From positions 29,459,598 through 29,523,597 of the forward strand of contig CM065297.1 of the NCBI GenBank assembly GCA_032871835.1: a stretch of DNA of 64,000 nucleotides. Reading direction: 5' to 3'. The notes under the pieces are model-generated. The model was not told where the DNA came from. It searched no databases and saw only the letters and a list, made by a program, of their open reading frames with translations. Position 1 is the first letter of the stretch. Each line of letters starts with the position of its first letter. The translations under genes and the position numbers were made by a program. Below, piece by piece: positions 35,128 through 46,520 of this stretch. The stretch comes from Dipteronia dyeriana. Taxonomy: Eukaryota > Streptophyta > Magnoliopsida > Sapindales > Sapindaceae.

Positions 35128-37439
35128 GGTAGAAGCTTCCTAACCTATCGTAATGCTAGGTATGGGGATTATTTGAAGAGGGACTCCGTAAGGTAGGGTC
35201 TGGACACCATATGCAGCTATCTTGGCAAGGACGTCAGCCCAGTGATTTAGCTGTCGAGGTATCTGCTCGATTTTGAATCCCTTAAATCTACTTTTGAGTT
35301 GTTACACTAATTTCAGGTAATCAATCATGTTATCCCCTTTAGCTTGATAATCCCTAGAAACTTGGTTGACCACGAGTGAAGAGTATCTCTTGGTATTCAG
35401 GTAATCATTCCTCGAGCTCTATGGAAGCCTTTATTCCAGCTAGTAGGGCTTCGTACTCCTCCTCATTGTTCGTGGCTTTAAATTAAAACCTAAAATAGAG
35501 GTAACACTCAGTTCCTTATGGGTCGATGAGAACTATGCCCGCTCCTCCCTCAGATTGCCCTGAAGCTCCGTCATTGTAGAGAGTCAATGGCTCGCAGCCC
35601 TCCGACCAGTTGTTAGATTCTGGAGTCCTCTCAAGGGTTACATTTGTTACCGTGGGGGTTGCCTGATCTGAGTGTACTAAGAGCTCGGCTACAAAGTCTG
35701 CTAGTGCTTGAGCTTTTATCGCGGTCCTAGGCTTATACTTTAAATCAAACTGGGTAAGCTCTAGGTCCCATAGAACCAACCTTCTAGAAACATCCGGCCT
35801 TTGTATGAATTGACTGAGGGGTTGGTCTGTCACCACTGTTATTGAATGAGCATGGAAGTAGGGACAAAGTTTCCTTTCCGAGGTCACCAAGGCATAAGCG
35901 AGTTTCTCCACTAGAGTGTAGTTCTTTTCAGGCTTGGTTAGAGCATGACTCACATAGTAGATAGGTCGATGGATCCTATTCCCGCATTCCTTGACCAAGG
36001 CCCCACCTACATCGGTTTCTTAAATGGCCAAGTATATTTGGAGCTCTTCTCCATGATTTGGCTTGACCAGCTGTGGAGGGCTTGTTAGGTATCTTTTCAA
36101 AGCTTGGAAAGCTTGTTCACTCTCCTGATCCCACTTCATGTTTCTTCCCTGCTTGATAGCCTTGAAGAATGGTAGGCACTTATCGATAGACCGAGAGATG
36201 AACCTATTGAGTGGTGCTACCTGTTCGGTCAAGGCTTGAACCTGTTTAAGAGATGTAGGGGATTCTAGATCCAGGATAGCCATGATTTTTTCCGGGTTAG
36301 ACTCTATGCCTCTCTCGTGGACCATGAAGCCTAGAAACTTCCCTGCAGTTAACCCAAAGGTGCACTTGGAAGGGTTCAACCTCATCTGGTTTTCCCTCAA
36401 GATCATGAAGGTCCTTCGAAGGTCATCCAGGTGGCCTTCGGAGGTTGAAGATTTGGTGATCATGTCTTCGGTGTACACATTCATCGACCTTCCGATTTTG
36501 GGCTTGAACAACCGATTGACTAACCACTGGCCTTGTAGTAGTATAGGACTTGCGCGGTGATAAAACTGGTATTTTCTTGGTCCGCGGGATGCATCATAAT
36601 TGATTGAAGCCGAAAAATACATCCATGAAGCTTACGAACTTGTTTCAGGAGGTGGAATCGATCAGCCGATCAATTTTTGGCAGAGGGGAACTGTCATTCA
36701 GGCATGCCTGATTGAGGTTGGTGCAGTATACACACATGCGCCACTTCCCATTTGCCTTTGTGACCATGACCACGTTGGAGATCCATTAGGGGTAACGGGC
36801 TTCTCGAATGAAGCCTGCCTGGGTTAGTTTATCCACCTCTTCCTGAACCTCCATATTTCTTTTACTAATGAAGTGGCGCATTATCTGTTTAATAGGTTTG
36901 AATGTCAGATCCATCACCAGTCGATGTGCAGCTAATGTCATAGGGATTCCCTGCATCTCAGCATGACTCCAAGCAAAAATGTTGTTTAACTCTGTGAGGA
37001 GCCTAATCAAACCCTCTTTCATTTCTGGCTCAAGGGTAGCTCCGATCTTGATAACCTTCGAGGGGTCGCTTATTCAGACAGGAATCTCCTTTAACCTATC
37101 GACTGGATGGCCGTTGGCCCATTCCCTTCTCTATTCTTCCATGTCTGGCACCACGAGGCCTTCTTCGGGGCAATCTATGGAACCCGTGTCTTCCAGGTTT
37201 AGTGCAGGGGTTATCCTTCCTTGGATTGTCGTCACCTGGGCGAGTTGTTTAGCTAGATCTGCTGAGTTCGCTGACACTGCATAGCATTTCCTTGCTGCTC
37301 ACCCCGAACTTCCCCCACCTTGTCTCCTACCGGGAACTTCAGGATATTGTGGTAAATAAAAAGGACCCCTTTCAAGGATGACAGAAATGGCCACCCTAAT
37401 ATTGCATTGTAGGTCGATTGGGTGTCTACTACCATGAAG
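35128..37439 (-). pseudogene. pol: Element C RT, RNase H and archaeal-type RNase H
   Basis: RT occupies about 36440-36990 (LTQAGFIREARYP, FFGFNQ-like). The palm box reads VYTEDM instead of YxDD, and the block that reads PFGLKNAGATYQ in A is deleted at about 36533. Ty3-type RNase H is at about 35700-36160 (YYVSHALT, VVTDQPL). Archaeal-type RNase H is at about 35190-35600 (LYNDGASGQSEGGAGIVLID; D-to-N in the first acidic motif). Stops are at 36007 and in 35130-35510. The enzyme would be inactive. Confidence 0.84.
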
Positions 37440-39880
37440 TCGGTTATGATATTTTTCTAAAGAGGTGCGTCTCCAATGATCACTGGTAGGATTTTTGATC
37501 CTATAGGTGTGATGGAGTCCCCAATGAACCCATTTAATGGAGTAGTGCAACTATTGTAACACCACTACTTCAGGTTTAGCTTTTCCAAGGTATCTTTAAA
37601 TAGGACGTCGACGCTGCTACCTCTGTCAACGAGCACACAGTGTACCATGAAGTTGGCAATTTGTACCGTGATGACCATGGGGTCATCATGAGGCTGCACA
37701 GTGTTATAGACATCTTCCTCAGTGAAAATGATTTGCGACAGCTTAGAGGGATTGGTAGGTCTCTGGTCGACCTTGAAGATATCCCGCCCCTCATCCGTAA
37801 GAGGGACCTTCCTCACATGGTTTTTCCTGGAACTGTTGGAGGTGCCGGCCAGAGTGGGCCCCCCACTGATAGTATGTATTATCTGAATTTGTTGCATCAG
37901 GTCCGCCTGCTCTCTCTTTCTTTTCTCAGCATGTTCTAAGATCTCGGTTTGCACCTCCCTTCTAGTCAGAATGTTCTCCCTGACTTGTTGTAAGAATTCT
38001 ATCAAGCATCCTCCCCTTATCAAAGCCTCAATCTGGTTCCGCAGGTTGTAGAATTCTGAATTGTTGTGCCCTACGTCCTCGTGAAAGTTGCAATATTTAT
38101 AACGATTTCTCTTTTTTACCTGGGCTTTCATGGGAGCGGGCTTCTGTAACAAACCCTTGTCCCTAATGGCAAGGTAGACTGTTTCTCGGGATGCATTTAA
38201 GGAAGTGTAATGGTCATACCCCATCTTATTGTGTGCTATAGGGGCCACTGTCCTGGGAGGTGGAAAAGCTTGAGGAGGAGCCCGTTTATCTGGATATCTT
38301 TCTGATCTGGGCTGAGGAAGAGGGAAGCCGTATGTTGATTTATTAGGGGGTTTGTTATGGCTTTTTTGAGCTTGCTTAGGTCTGGGAGCTACCTTCTTTT
38401 GTCGCTTTACGGCTCTCATGTCGTCATGCTCCATCTTGACCTTGAGCTGTTCGTCGACCTCAAGCTGTTCCAGAATCTGATCATAGGCTTCTTGGTAGGT
38501 TTTCGACGGTCTCTTGGCAAAAGACCGGAACGGTTTTCTCATCCACAAGTTTTGTCTGAAGTTTGCGAGGGTTTCTCTCTCGGTGAAGACCCCCATCTAG
38601 ATTAATTCCTTATGAAAACGCTCGACATAAGCCCCGAAGGGTTTCCCCTCTCTCCTGGATAACGTATTGTAGATGGATTGGATCCTTCAATCGGGGCTTA
38701 ACTCCCTGGAATTATGAGCAGAAATCGGCTGATAACTTGGTGAAGGAATCCACGCTCCCAACGGGTAGTTTCCTAAACCAGGTTTTAGCATAATCCGTTA
38801 GTGTAGTGGGGAACATTCGACACATAGCGGCCATGGCTATGTTCTGGACCTCCATCTATTGAAAGAAGCTCTCTAAGTGGCCTAAAGGATCTTCAGTCCC
38901 GGAGAACCCGTCAGTTGGCATTTTAAACTTAGGCGGGAGCTCTGTCTCCCGGATCTTCCTTGTGAAAGGAGCATTCATTTCACTTAGAGGATCTTTCTTG
39001 TCCTCCTTGTACTTTCCCTTTTTCATCAATTGGACCTCTTTCTAAAGCTCTACCAGCTAGTTCCTTAGACGCTTGCTTTCAGATTTCCTTGAGTCGATCT
39101 CAGATTCTTCACCATCAGACACCTTTGACAAACTAGGGACCTCTACCCGGTTCCTTCTTCGGGGGGGTCTGCTGGGGGGCTTTGCTGACTTTCTTCTTCT
39201 CCATCCCGGGCTTCTCTCCTTGAAGTCAATGGGTGGAGAAGGTCTTCCCGTTCTCGGGGAAGGATATCTTCCAAGGATTTGACTTGTCTTGGTTGGTAGC
39301 GTGGCAGCGTTTCAAGAACATGGGCCAAAAGATTATGTCGAGTCAGTCACATGATTGGTTCAGCTTTCCTAAGAAAGCGAGCAAGAGGTGCTCCGGCAGA
39401 GTGAATTTATCGGCCTAGGCTAAGCATTTCTTTGGTGTACATAGTCACACGTACAGTCGGATGGTTAAAGCGGTGAAACTCCATAGTTGAATAAGAAAGT
39501 TCCGTCTCTAGCCTATCCAGGATCAAGGTTAGGAGCCCCGCTCTATTACGAGTTGATTCCTGAGGGGCAGGTCTCAGGCGATTAAAGGCAGGTTGCCTAG
39601 CCCTAGGCCTGCTTGACTCTCCCTGATTGTAAAGACCAGTTTGTTTGATAGCGAAACTCTCAGCGAGTAGTCGAAGGCGGACGTTTTCTACAAAGGCTGC
39701 CACTTGTTGGTCAAGCTCGACCTGGCTTCCCAAAGGGGGATCTAGAGCCCGCACAATGGTTGCCTGGGTAGGAACCTAGCTATGGAGCCCAGATTTTCTC
39801 CATTTCCTGCGGACCTTTCGTGTCCATGTAGCAGAAGGTTATCCTGACGTGCCCTGCTGCCCTTGTGAAGAGCGGAGCAT
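37440..39880 (-). pseudogene. gag: Element C gag and protease
   Basis: The start ATG at 39880 gives MLRSSQGQQGTSG, shifted slightly from the MRLR start of other copies. The gag core lies near 38650-38990. The longest open stretch (37565-38596) covers the gag C-terminus, a knuckle-like motif CNFHEDVGHNNSEF (last Cys is Phe) and protease, where the active site reads LVDRGSS: Thr of DTG is Arg. A block of about 180 bp (39326-39505) not present in D or B is inserted in the N-terminal part. Confidence 0.85.
39326..39505. other. About 180-bp extra block in the gag of C
   Basis: The gag of D reads directly from DRLGPMP to HVPEAL; in C the two sides are separated by about 180 bases of unrelated sequence. 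I see no LTR ends, poly(A) tail or clear terminal inverted repeats. Origin unknown. Confidence 0.6.
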
Positions 39881-39938
39881 TATGATTACTATAAAATAAC
39901 AAACTTTTCGAATGTAAAAAAATTGTGGTGTGAGAGGT

Positions 39939-39956
39939 TTCCCACAGAAGGCCCCA
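39939..39956 (-). promoter_or_regulatory. Primer-binding site of element C
   Basis: On the minus strand TGGGGCCTTCTGTGGGAA, after the CTTTC spacer next to the LTR. Confidence 0.7.
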
Positions 39957-39961
39957 GAAAG

Positions 39962-41105
39962 TGTTGACAGGCAATTTGCTCAGGATGAGAAATTCTTGTT
40001 AACACCCTCGAGTACACTATCGCGAAAGTGGTAGCCAGGGTTGGTACCGTTGGTTCCCGACCTGTTAAGAGATAGATGAGAGGTTGGATCGTAATAACAG
40101 TAAATGGGAGCTTTTATTATTGATATATTGCGTTAAAATACAAATTGCTCTCCTATATGCTCACAGTCTCTCTAAGATTGGGGGTGGCAACTTAGTGTCT
40201 GTCGAATAATGGAAACGAAGGTGGCCGTGTTCTGAATACAGAATTTAGGCCTTCCCCTCTTCTTTTCTTTCTCTCTCTCTTCTCTCTGTTGCTATCTACA
40301 TTTCTTTACTACTGTTTCTTTTCTTATTTCATATCTCTTTGTTATGTCTAACATGCTTGGCCTTACATTTATATATCGTCCAAGTAGGTTTTTAATTCGC
40401 AAATATTTTACCGTGATCCCATGAATTCGTTACCTCCTTATCGGGCGTGATTCGTCATTTGAATTTGAATTGTTTACTAGATTCGATGATATCGTTGACG
40501 GAGATAAGTTTGTTCCCTTTTTTGAATCAGACTCTTGACGTGCATGTAAATATTACGTGGAGATGATCCTGTGTACACTCGTGTCATGAATTTTCATGGA
40601 GGTTACCCTACCAGCTTCCTGTTGCCTCGTAGAGTGAGGTAGATCCCTATTCTGACTCTGTTCTTAGAAGCTTAAGATGAATTTTCCCTGACCCTTGAGG
40701 GCTTGAGGTTCTCTTGTAGACATTCCTAAGAGGTAGCCGGGGTATTGTAGATTTAGGCGTGATGCTTCCTTTATGTCCAGTAACGACAGCGGGGTTCTAG
40801 AGAGGTTGGCGGGCTTCTTTCGAATGTCCGTTGAGGTTGGAGACTTCCCCTGGCATTCACGGAGCGGTTGTGGAGCTTGACCTCAGAGTAGAGGTTCCTC
40901 GATATATATAGCCTGGAGAAGCCCGGGATCCAGTACTCTTGGGGGGCTTGTCTTGGTCCTGCTAGGCTAGTTTTCTGGTAGTTTTAAAGCCGAGCCGGCC
41001 TTCTCTGCTCCTATAGGGTGGCTTTACGGTCTTTCCAGGCTTCATGGTTGTCGAGTATGGGTGAAAAATTTCTCTTTGACCCCTGGCCAAATTTCACTAT
41101 TAACA
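39962..41105 (-). mobile_element. 5' LTR of element C
   Basis: 1144 bp, with plus-strand ends TGTTGACAGGCAATTTGC and TTTCACTATTAACA. It belongs to the same LTR type as B. Confidence 0.9.
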
Positions 41106-41210
41106 AATATAGTTGACTTCATTAATAGGGTTGACTACCTCCATTAATATGGTTGACCTCATTAAATAGGGTTGAATACCTCTATTAATACGATTGACCT
41201 CATTAATGGT
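41106..41210. repeat. Short tandem repeats in E's 3' LTR
   Basis: About five copies of a 20-26-bp unit built on GTTGACCTCATTAATAGGG, ending where homology with the 5' LTR of E resumes (AATGGTAATCATG). The 5' LTR of E does not have this array before the D insertion point. Confidence 0.75.
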
Positions 41211-42065
41211 AATCATGAAAGTGAACCCTCTCTCTTGGAGGAGAACTCTGGTTCAGTATTCTGGTGGCGCAATACCTTACTGATATTATTCTTCCTACCT
41301 TACGGAGGAGGTGTACCCCGAATGGATCTCGAAGCTGGTATCCCAATACTTGGGTATTGATCTGAGGGCGAGATACCTTAAGGTACCAGTCTTGTTGTAT
41401 GGAGCTTGATTCGACCTTACAAGGCTTTCGATAGAGCTCGATTTGACCGCGCTGGAATCTGTCGGGGTAGCAAAGCTCGACCAGCAGGCCCTGGTAAGGT
41501 GTTCGCCAAAAGCAGGCGGCCTTTGCTTGCTTCTGGAAGTGTGGAGAGGTACGCTCGAGTACTGCTCTTGCAACTTGATCTAACCATGTCAGGATCTACA
41601 GTGGATCTTGGCACTTTTGGTGACGATGAGGCTTTACGGGCTTCTTCCTTTTATGCTCGGACAGGTCGAGATTATACCAAGACGAGGCATGATGGCCTTT
41701 GCAAGACAAGTTCGGCACCTTAAAGGTCTCCTAGTGAAAGTAGAGATAGTAGCAAGCTCTAGGAGAGTGTCACGAGATACCTTGATGTCGGGGGACTAAG
41801 GTCATTTCACGTCGACCTAGCTTCAGGCTTTTATCCTGGTATAAGGAGCTTGACGCGGTCTCGTCAGGCTCTTTTTGGTAAGCCTGGACACGTGCGAGAT
41901 GCTCAGATGGTATGGGCGGCCTCGCCTTGCTTCTGTAGGATCGTGTGGTAGCTCGACCTTGGGGACCTTGATACCCCGTCATATAAGCCCGACTTTGGAC
42001 CCTTGTAGGAAGGCTAGGAAGTGGAAAATTCTTTTTTGGCCCCTAGCTAAAATTTGCTATTAACA
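41106..42065 (-). mobile_element. Right part of the 3' LTR of element E
   Basis: From about 41207 it is collinear with 62364-63221 (5' LTR) and ends TTTGCTATTAACA at 42065, with the PPT region immediately after (GAAGTCGCTTCTGACTTGAA). Confidence 0.87.
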
Positions 42066-42489
42066 GAAGTCGCTTCTGACTTGAACACCGATAAGTATTT
42101 GGGGTTGGAGTCTCAATCTTGTACTACATGAAGAATTTTTCTTGTCGCTTCTTACTTGTAACCAGAATCGCTCACAGTGCTTGGCTTAGCGAACCGGGGT
42201 ACTAGTCATTCCTGTTTTTGGAGTCTTGGTACATTTGGCGAAGAAGATCCTGGTAAGCAACTAAGGCCACTTTCTCACCATATCTTTATACATAGGCGAA
42301 ACATAGGTGCATTCGGCGTACCTGTAAAATAAATGAGCGATGGCGGACCACAGAAGGGATATTCCCTTTGTGAAATTTCTAACGCTCTAGTAAGTGTAAA
42401 ATTCGGTAAGTGAGAAAGGTCACAAACTGTATTTCTCGATCATGTCGGATGAAGCTCTAGTGGCTAATCTGAGAGCTTAAAATTTCTGT
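42066..42489. other. Interior of E next to the 3' LTR
   Basis: It holds the polypurine-tract context (minus) and about 400 bases with no recognised gene. The promoter-gene start found at this place in B, D, F and G is absent. Confidence 0.55.
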
Positions 42490-44250
42490 TCCTAGAATTG
42501 GTAGGCAACTATGCCACCCAGACCTTTCCTGATAGGGTTGGCCCGGCCATGGCAACAAAATGACCTTTTGGTTGTTCAAGTCTCGTGATCTAGCAAGCAA
42601 CTATGCTCTTACGCTCAGATTCTTCTTGGGGGAGGTCACCCGACCAAGGCATTCGGAACGCTAGCTACCTTGGTCTTGGGATCCAGATAGCAATAATGCA
42701 TTTATATTCAGATCCCTCTTAGGCATGATAGCCCAACAAAAGCATCAGAGTGCTATCTAGCTATTTCCTGGTCTCGAGGCGATCATTGTCGAAATACCAT
42801 GGCGTTTCTCTTGGAGGGATTGATCTGGTCCAAGGCATCAGGAGCGTTATCTAGCTATATCATGATCTCGAGATCTAGATGGCAACAATGCTCTTACACT
42901 CAGACCGTTTTTAGGGGTCGTAGCCCAACCAAGGCATCAGGAGTGTTATCTAGCTATATCCTGGTATTTTGATTCGGATGGCAACTATGCTCTTACACTC
43001 AAACCCTTCTGGGGGGTCGTAGCTAGACCAAGGCATCAGGAGGGCTATCTAGCTATTTCCTGGTCTCAAGATCTAGATGGCAACAACGCTCCTACACTCA
43101 GACCCTTATTGTGGGTCGTATCCCGACCAAGGCATCAGAAGGGCTATCTAGCTATTTTCTAGTCTCGAGATCTGGATGGCAACTATGCTCTTACACTCAT
43201 ATTCTTCTTAAGGGTCATAGCCCAACCAAGGCATCAGGAGCGCTATATCCTAGTATTTTGATCCGGATGGTAACTATACTCTTACACTCCGACCTTTCTT
43301 GGAGGTCGTAGTTAGACCAAGGCATCAGGAACGCTATCTAGCTATATCATGGTATTTTGATCCAGATGGCAACTATGCTCTTACACTCAGACCCTTCTTG
43401 GGGGCCATATCCCGACCAACCCGACCAAGGCATCAGGAGCGCTATCTAGCTATATCCTGGTATTTTGATCCGGATGGCAACTATGCTCTTACACTCAGAC
43501 CCTTCTTGGGGACCATAAACCGACCAAGGCATAAGAAGCGCTATCTAGATATATCCTGGTATTTTGATCCAGATGGTAACTATGCACTTAGAATAGGATC
43601 CTTCTAAGGGGTCGTAGCCTGACCAAGGCATTAGGAGCGCTATCTAGCCATATCCTGGTATTTTGATCCAAATGGCAACTATGATCTTTCATTCAAACCC
43701 ATCTTGGGGGTGGTTACCTTACCAAGGCATCAGTAGCGCTATCTAGCTATATCCTGGTATTTTGATCCAGATGACAACTATGCTCATACACTCAGACCCT
43801 TCTTGGGGACCATAGTCCGACCAAGGCATCAGGAGCGCTATCTAGCTATATCCTGGTATTTTGATTTGGATGGTAACTATACACTTATAATCGTATCCTT
43901 CTTGGGGGTCGTAGCCCGATCAAGGCATCAGAAGCGCTATCTAGCTATATCCTGGTATTTTGATCCGGATGGCAACTATGCTCTAACACTCAGACCCATC
44001 TTGGGGGTGGTTACCCGACCAAGGCATCAGGAGCGCTAACTAGCTCTATCCTAGTATTTTGATCCAGATGACAACTATGCACTTACAATCGGATCCTTCT
44101 TGGGGGAGGTCACCCAACCAAGGCATCATGGTGATGAGGGGGCTTCCCCTATCAATCCCTGGTCTCGAGATTTGGATTGCAACTATGCTCTTACACTCAG
44201 ACCCTTCTTAGCGGGAGGTGGTGCCCGGCCGAGGCATCAGAGGTAGTGAG
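42490..44250 (+). repeat. 99-bp tandem repeat, about 18 copies (element E)
   Basis: This is the longest array of the shared unit, with marks CTATGCTCTTACACTCAGAC and CGACCAAGGCATCAGGAGCG. Spacing is mostly 99 bases; one unit near 43410 carries a 9-10-base duplication (CCCGACCAA). The inner units share the variant TATATCCTGGTATTTTGATC, showing local amplification within E. Confidence 0.92.
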
Positions 44251-44869
44251 GGGGCTTCCCTGACCAGTCTCTAGTCTTGATGAGATCACTGTAGAAATAC
44301 TATGGCTATCCTCCTAGAGGGAGTAATCTAGTCTAGGGCATTAGGAGGGCTATCTAGCTTTCCTAGCCAACGCGATCATATGAAATCTATAACGGATACC
44401 AAAATCGAAGGAGACGTAAACTCATGTCGAGCTGATACGAAGTTGCATCAATACATGGTGGTATCGATTGATAACCTGTCTCGCTCTAAGAGCTTTTTCA
44501 CTAGCAGAATCTCTTGAGATGATCTTCATTTTGAATGTAGATAGTAGAATGGCTCTACGCAAAAGACGTTTTTATTACGAATTATGGGAAATGGTCTCAG
44601 GCTGGTGTCATCGCCCCTATCGCTGAAGTATTGATAAAATATTGTGCTTCTAGTCCCTAAGTGATGTAACCAGTTTGGAAGCCCGCTTGGGGTAGATGAG
44701 AGTTTTCAACAATTGTAATGGAGCTCGATACCCCACACTGAACGAATCAGGACCTTTTGGTGCTCCCCGAACGAATCGAGACCTCGATGGCTTACTAGGG
44801 CATTGGAAAGTCCAGTACAAATGGAAAGGAGCCATCAGTATGATAATCTTTGAGAGCAAGCTGGTGTTT
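44251..44869. other. Transition from 99-bp repeats to hairpin repeats in E
   Basis: No gene is supported. The first member of the hairpin family is at 44786-44836 (GATGGCT ... AGCCATC). Confidence 0.5.
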
Positions 44870-46520
44870 ACAAAGGTCAAGCTCGTGCAAGCCAAGGAGG
44901 ATGGTAACTTCTTTATAAACTTCCAGGTAGAGCTGGCTCTACTTCCCTCCTTTGACTTAAGAGTCATTAATTGACAGAAAAGGGAGGGGATTAAGAAGAA
45001 AGTTGATGAGCTGGTTGTGCATGTTCCCATCGTAGCTGGCAAATCTTGGGTTGCTGAAGCAGACCCGGGCTCGAAATCCCATGGTGCAATAGATGGTCAA
45101 TCTGAAGAAGGAGCTTCTCTCTTAAATAAAGACCACAGCTGAGATGGTTGTTTATATGGCAGGTGAGCCCTGGTTCATCCAGAAGTAGATGTTTCGGATG
45201 AAGAAAACTAATCTCTTAGGTGACGTCAAACCAAAAGGAGGAGGAGCTGACCACAGTAGTGAGGGGCGCAGTTGTTTTGAATAAAGACATGGCCAGAATT
45301 GAGGCAACCAAGGCTAATGTACAGGTAACCCGGGAGTGGATCCAACATGCATATGATCTGGAGAGACTCGGGTTCATCCGTCATGCCATGCAAGGATTGG
45401 TCCGAAGGAGGAGGTAAACTTTTGAGGGAGTGGTTTAAACTCTGCATGGCAGCATGGCTACCATAGAAGCCAAGGTGGGTGCTTTATTTGCTGAAGGACG
45501 CTTCTGTGTTGCTTGCTAGGTAGCTCGAGCTGATCATCATTGGAGTATGGATACCTTGAGTAGATCACAGAGAAAGTTGAGAGTTACCTGGGTTGGCTCC
45601 GACCGAAGCCGAACCTTCTTGAGGTGATGGGTGAGTAAGTGATGAGGAGGACTTGGTTCCCAATTTTGGTTTCATGTCTAGTCGTGTTAGGGTAGGAACT
45701 ACCTTGAAGTCTCTTGCTGCTATAGATGCATAGGGGATCTAAGTCTGCCTGCCTGCCTACCTCTCCATAAGAATCATCCAAAGTAGAGGTCTAGTTTGAT
45801 CCTTCAAAGGAAATGGAGGTCCAAACTTATCTGGAAGATGTGGGTTGCTTACCAAGGAAGGGGAGGTCCATTCTGATGCCATAGTGATGGAAGTGGTCTA
45901 GATCAATCTAGCTAAAGAGATAATGGACTAAGCTGATTCAGGCTGACACGACCAAGGTGGTGGAGCTGGCTCTGAGGTAGTAGTGCTAGAGGATAATGGT
46001 TCTACCTCTACCCAAGCAGCAGGACCAGGGAGGAAGGAGCTGCCATCGTCGATGAAACTAACCTGGGATATGGATCGGAACCACGGTAGCTCGCTAGGGC
46101 AATGAATGGCCCGGTACAAATGGAGTGGATCTACGGTCTGATACTAGATATAAGGAGGCTCCAAGACTTGCAGTGGTGCTGTTGTTGCTCCAGAGGCATA
46201 CTCAAGCATGTATGAGGCCTTACTGAATATGGGAAGCCTCTAGGCTTATCTCGAATGAACCAGGATTTCGGTGGCTTACTGGGGCGCTGAATGGCCCAGT
46301 ATGAATGGAGCAAAGCCACCGATACGATGCTATTTAGAAGCAGGTTGGCGCTGCTAAAGTCGAGCTTGAGCAGACCAATGAGGAGATGATCAAGATAATG
46401 AGGGGAGCGCTTGTCTTGAGCAAAGCCATGACCAAAGCTGAGGTAATCACAACTAAGATACAGGTATACATAGAGCAGATGCAGTGTGCATATTATATAG
46501 AGAGACTCGAATCCGTGCTC
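44870..46520 (+). pseudogene. Degenerate, duplicated pieces of the antisense gene in E
   Basis: Three stretches recall the coiled-coil exon of the antisense gene. About 44880-44970 encodes NFFINFQVELALLPSFDL, compare GYFYASYQV...PPFDLSS in G. About 45235-45520 encodes EEELTTVVRGAVVLNKDM and later a FAEGRFCVAC block. About 46340-46500 encodes EEMIKIMRGALVLSKAM, a second copy of the 45235 segment. Orientation is antisense to E, as for the full gene in other elements. Stops between pieces exclude one long protein. The similarity is by eye and moderate. Confidence 0.55.

Larger units (their letters stand above)
32165..41105 (-). mobile_element. Element C: 3'-truncated element nested in E's 3' LTR
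   Basis: On the minus strand: 5' LTR (39962-41105), primer-binding site, gag, protease, RT, RNases H, integrase, 99-bp repeats and the tail of the antisense gene. The 3' LTR and the front of the antisense gene are missing at 32165. The right end abuts E's LTR at 41105/41106. The matching target duplication on the left was lost, so insertion is inferred from the clean right LTR end and from E's LTR resuming beyond it. Confidence 0.85.

Noticed and set aside
43111..44039. Open frames across the 99-bp array of E as a protein
   Set aside because: They switch frame between units and have no independent start; retained only as a repeat observation.
42490..44250. Regular repeats that might suggest a CRISPR array
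   Set aside because: The whole 99-bp unit is repeated with no unique spacers, it lies within a plant retrotransposon, and no cas genes are present.
44650..45042. A 130-codon minus-strand frame in E as a sense gene of E
   Set aside because: The overlapping plus strand carries the similarity to the antisense gene; the minus frame has no gag or pol motif and recurs only as pieces of the hairpin repeat.
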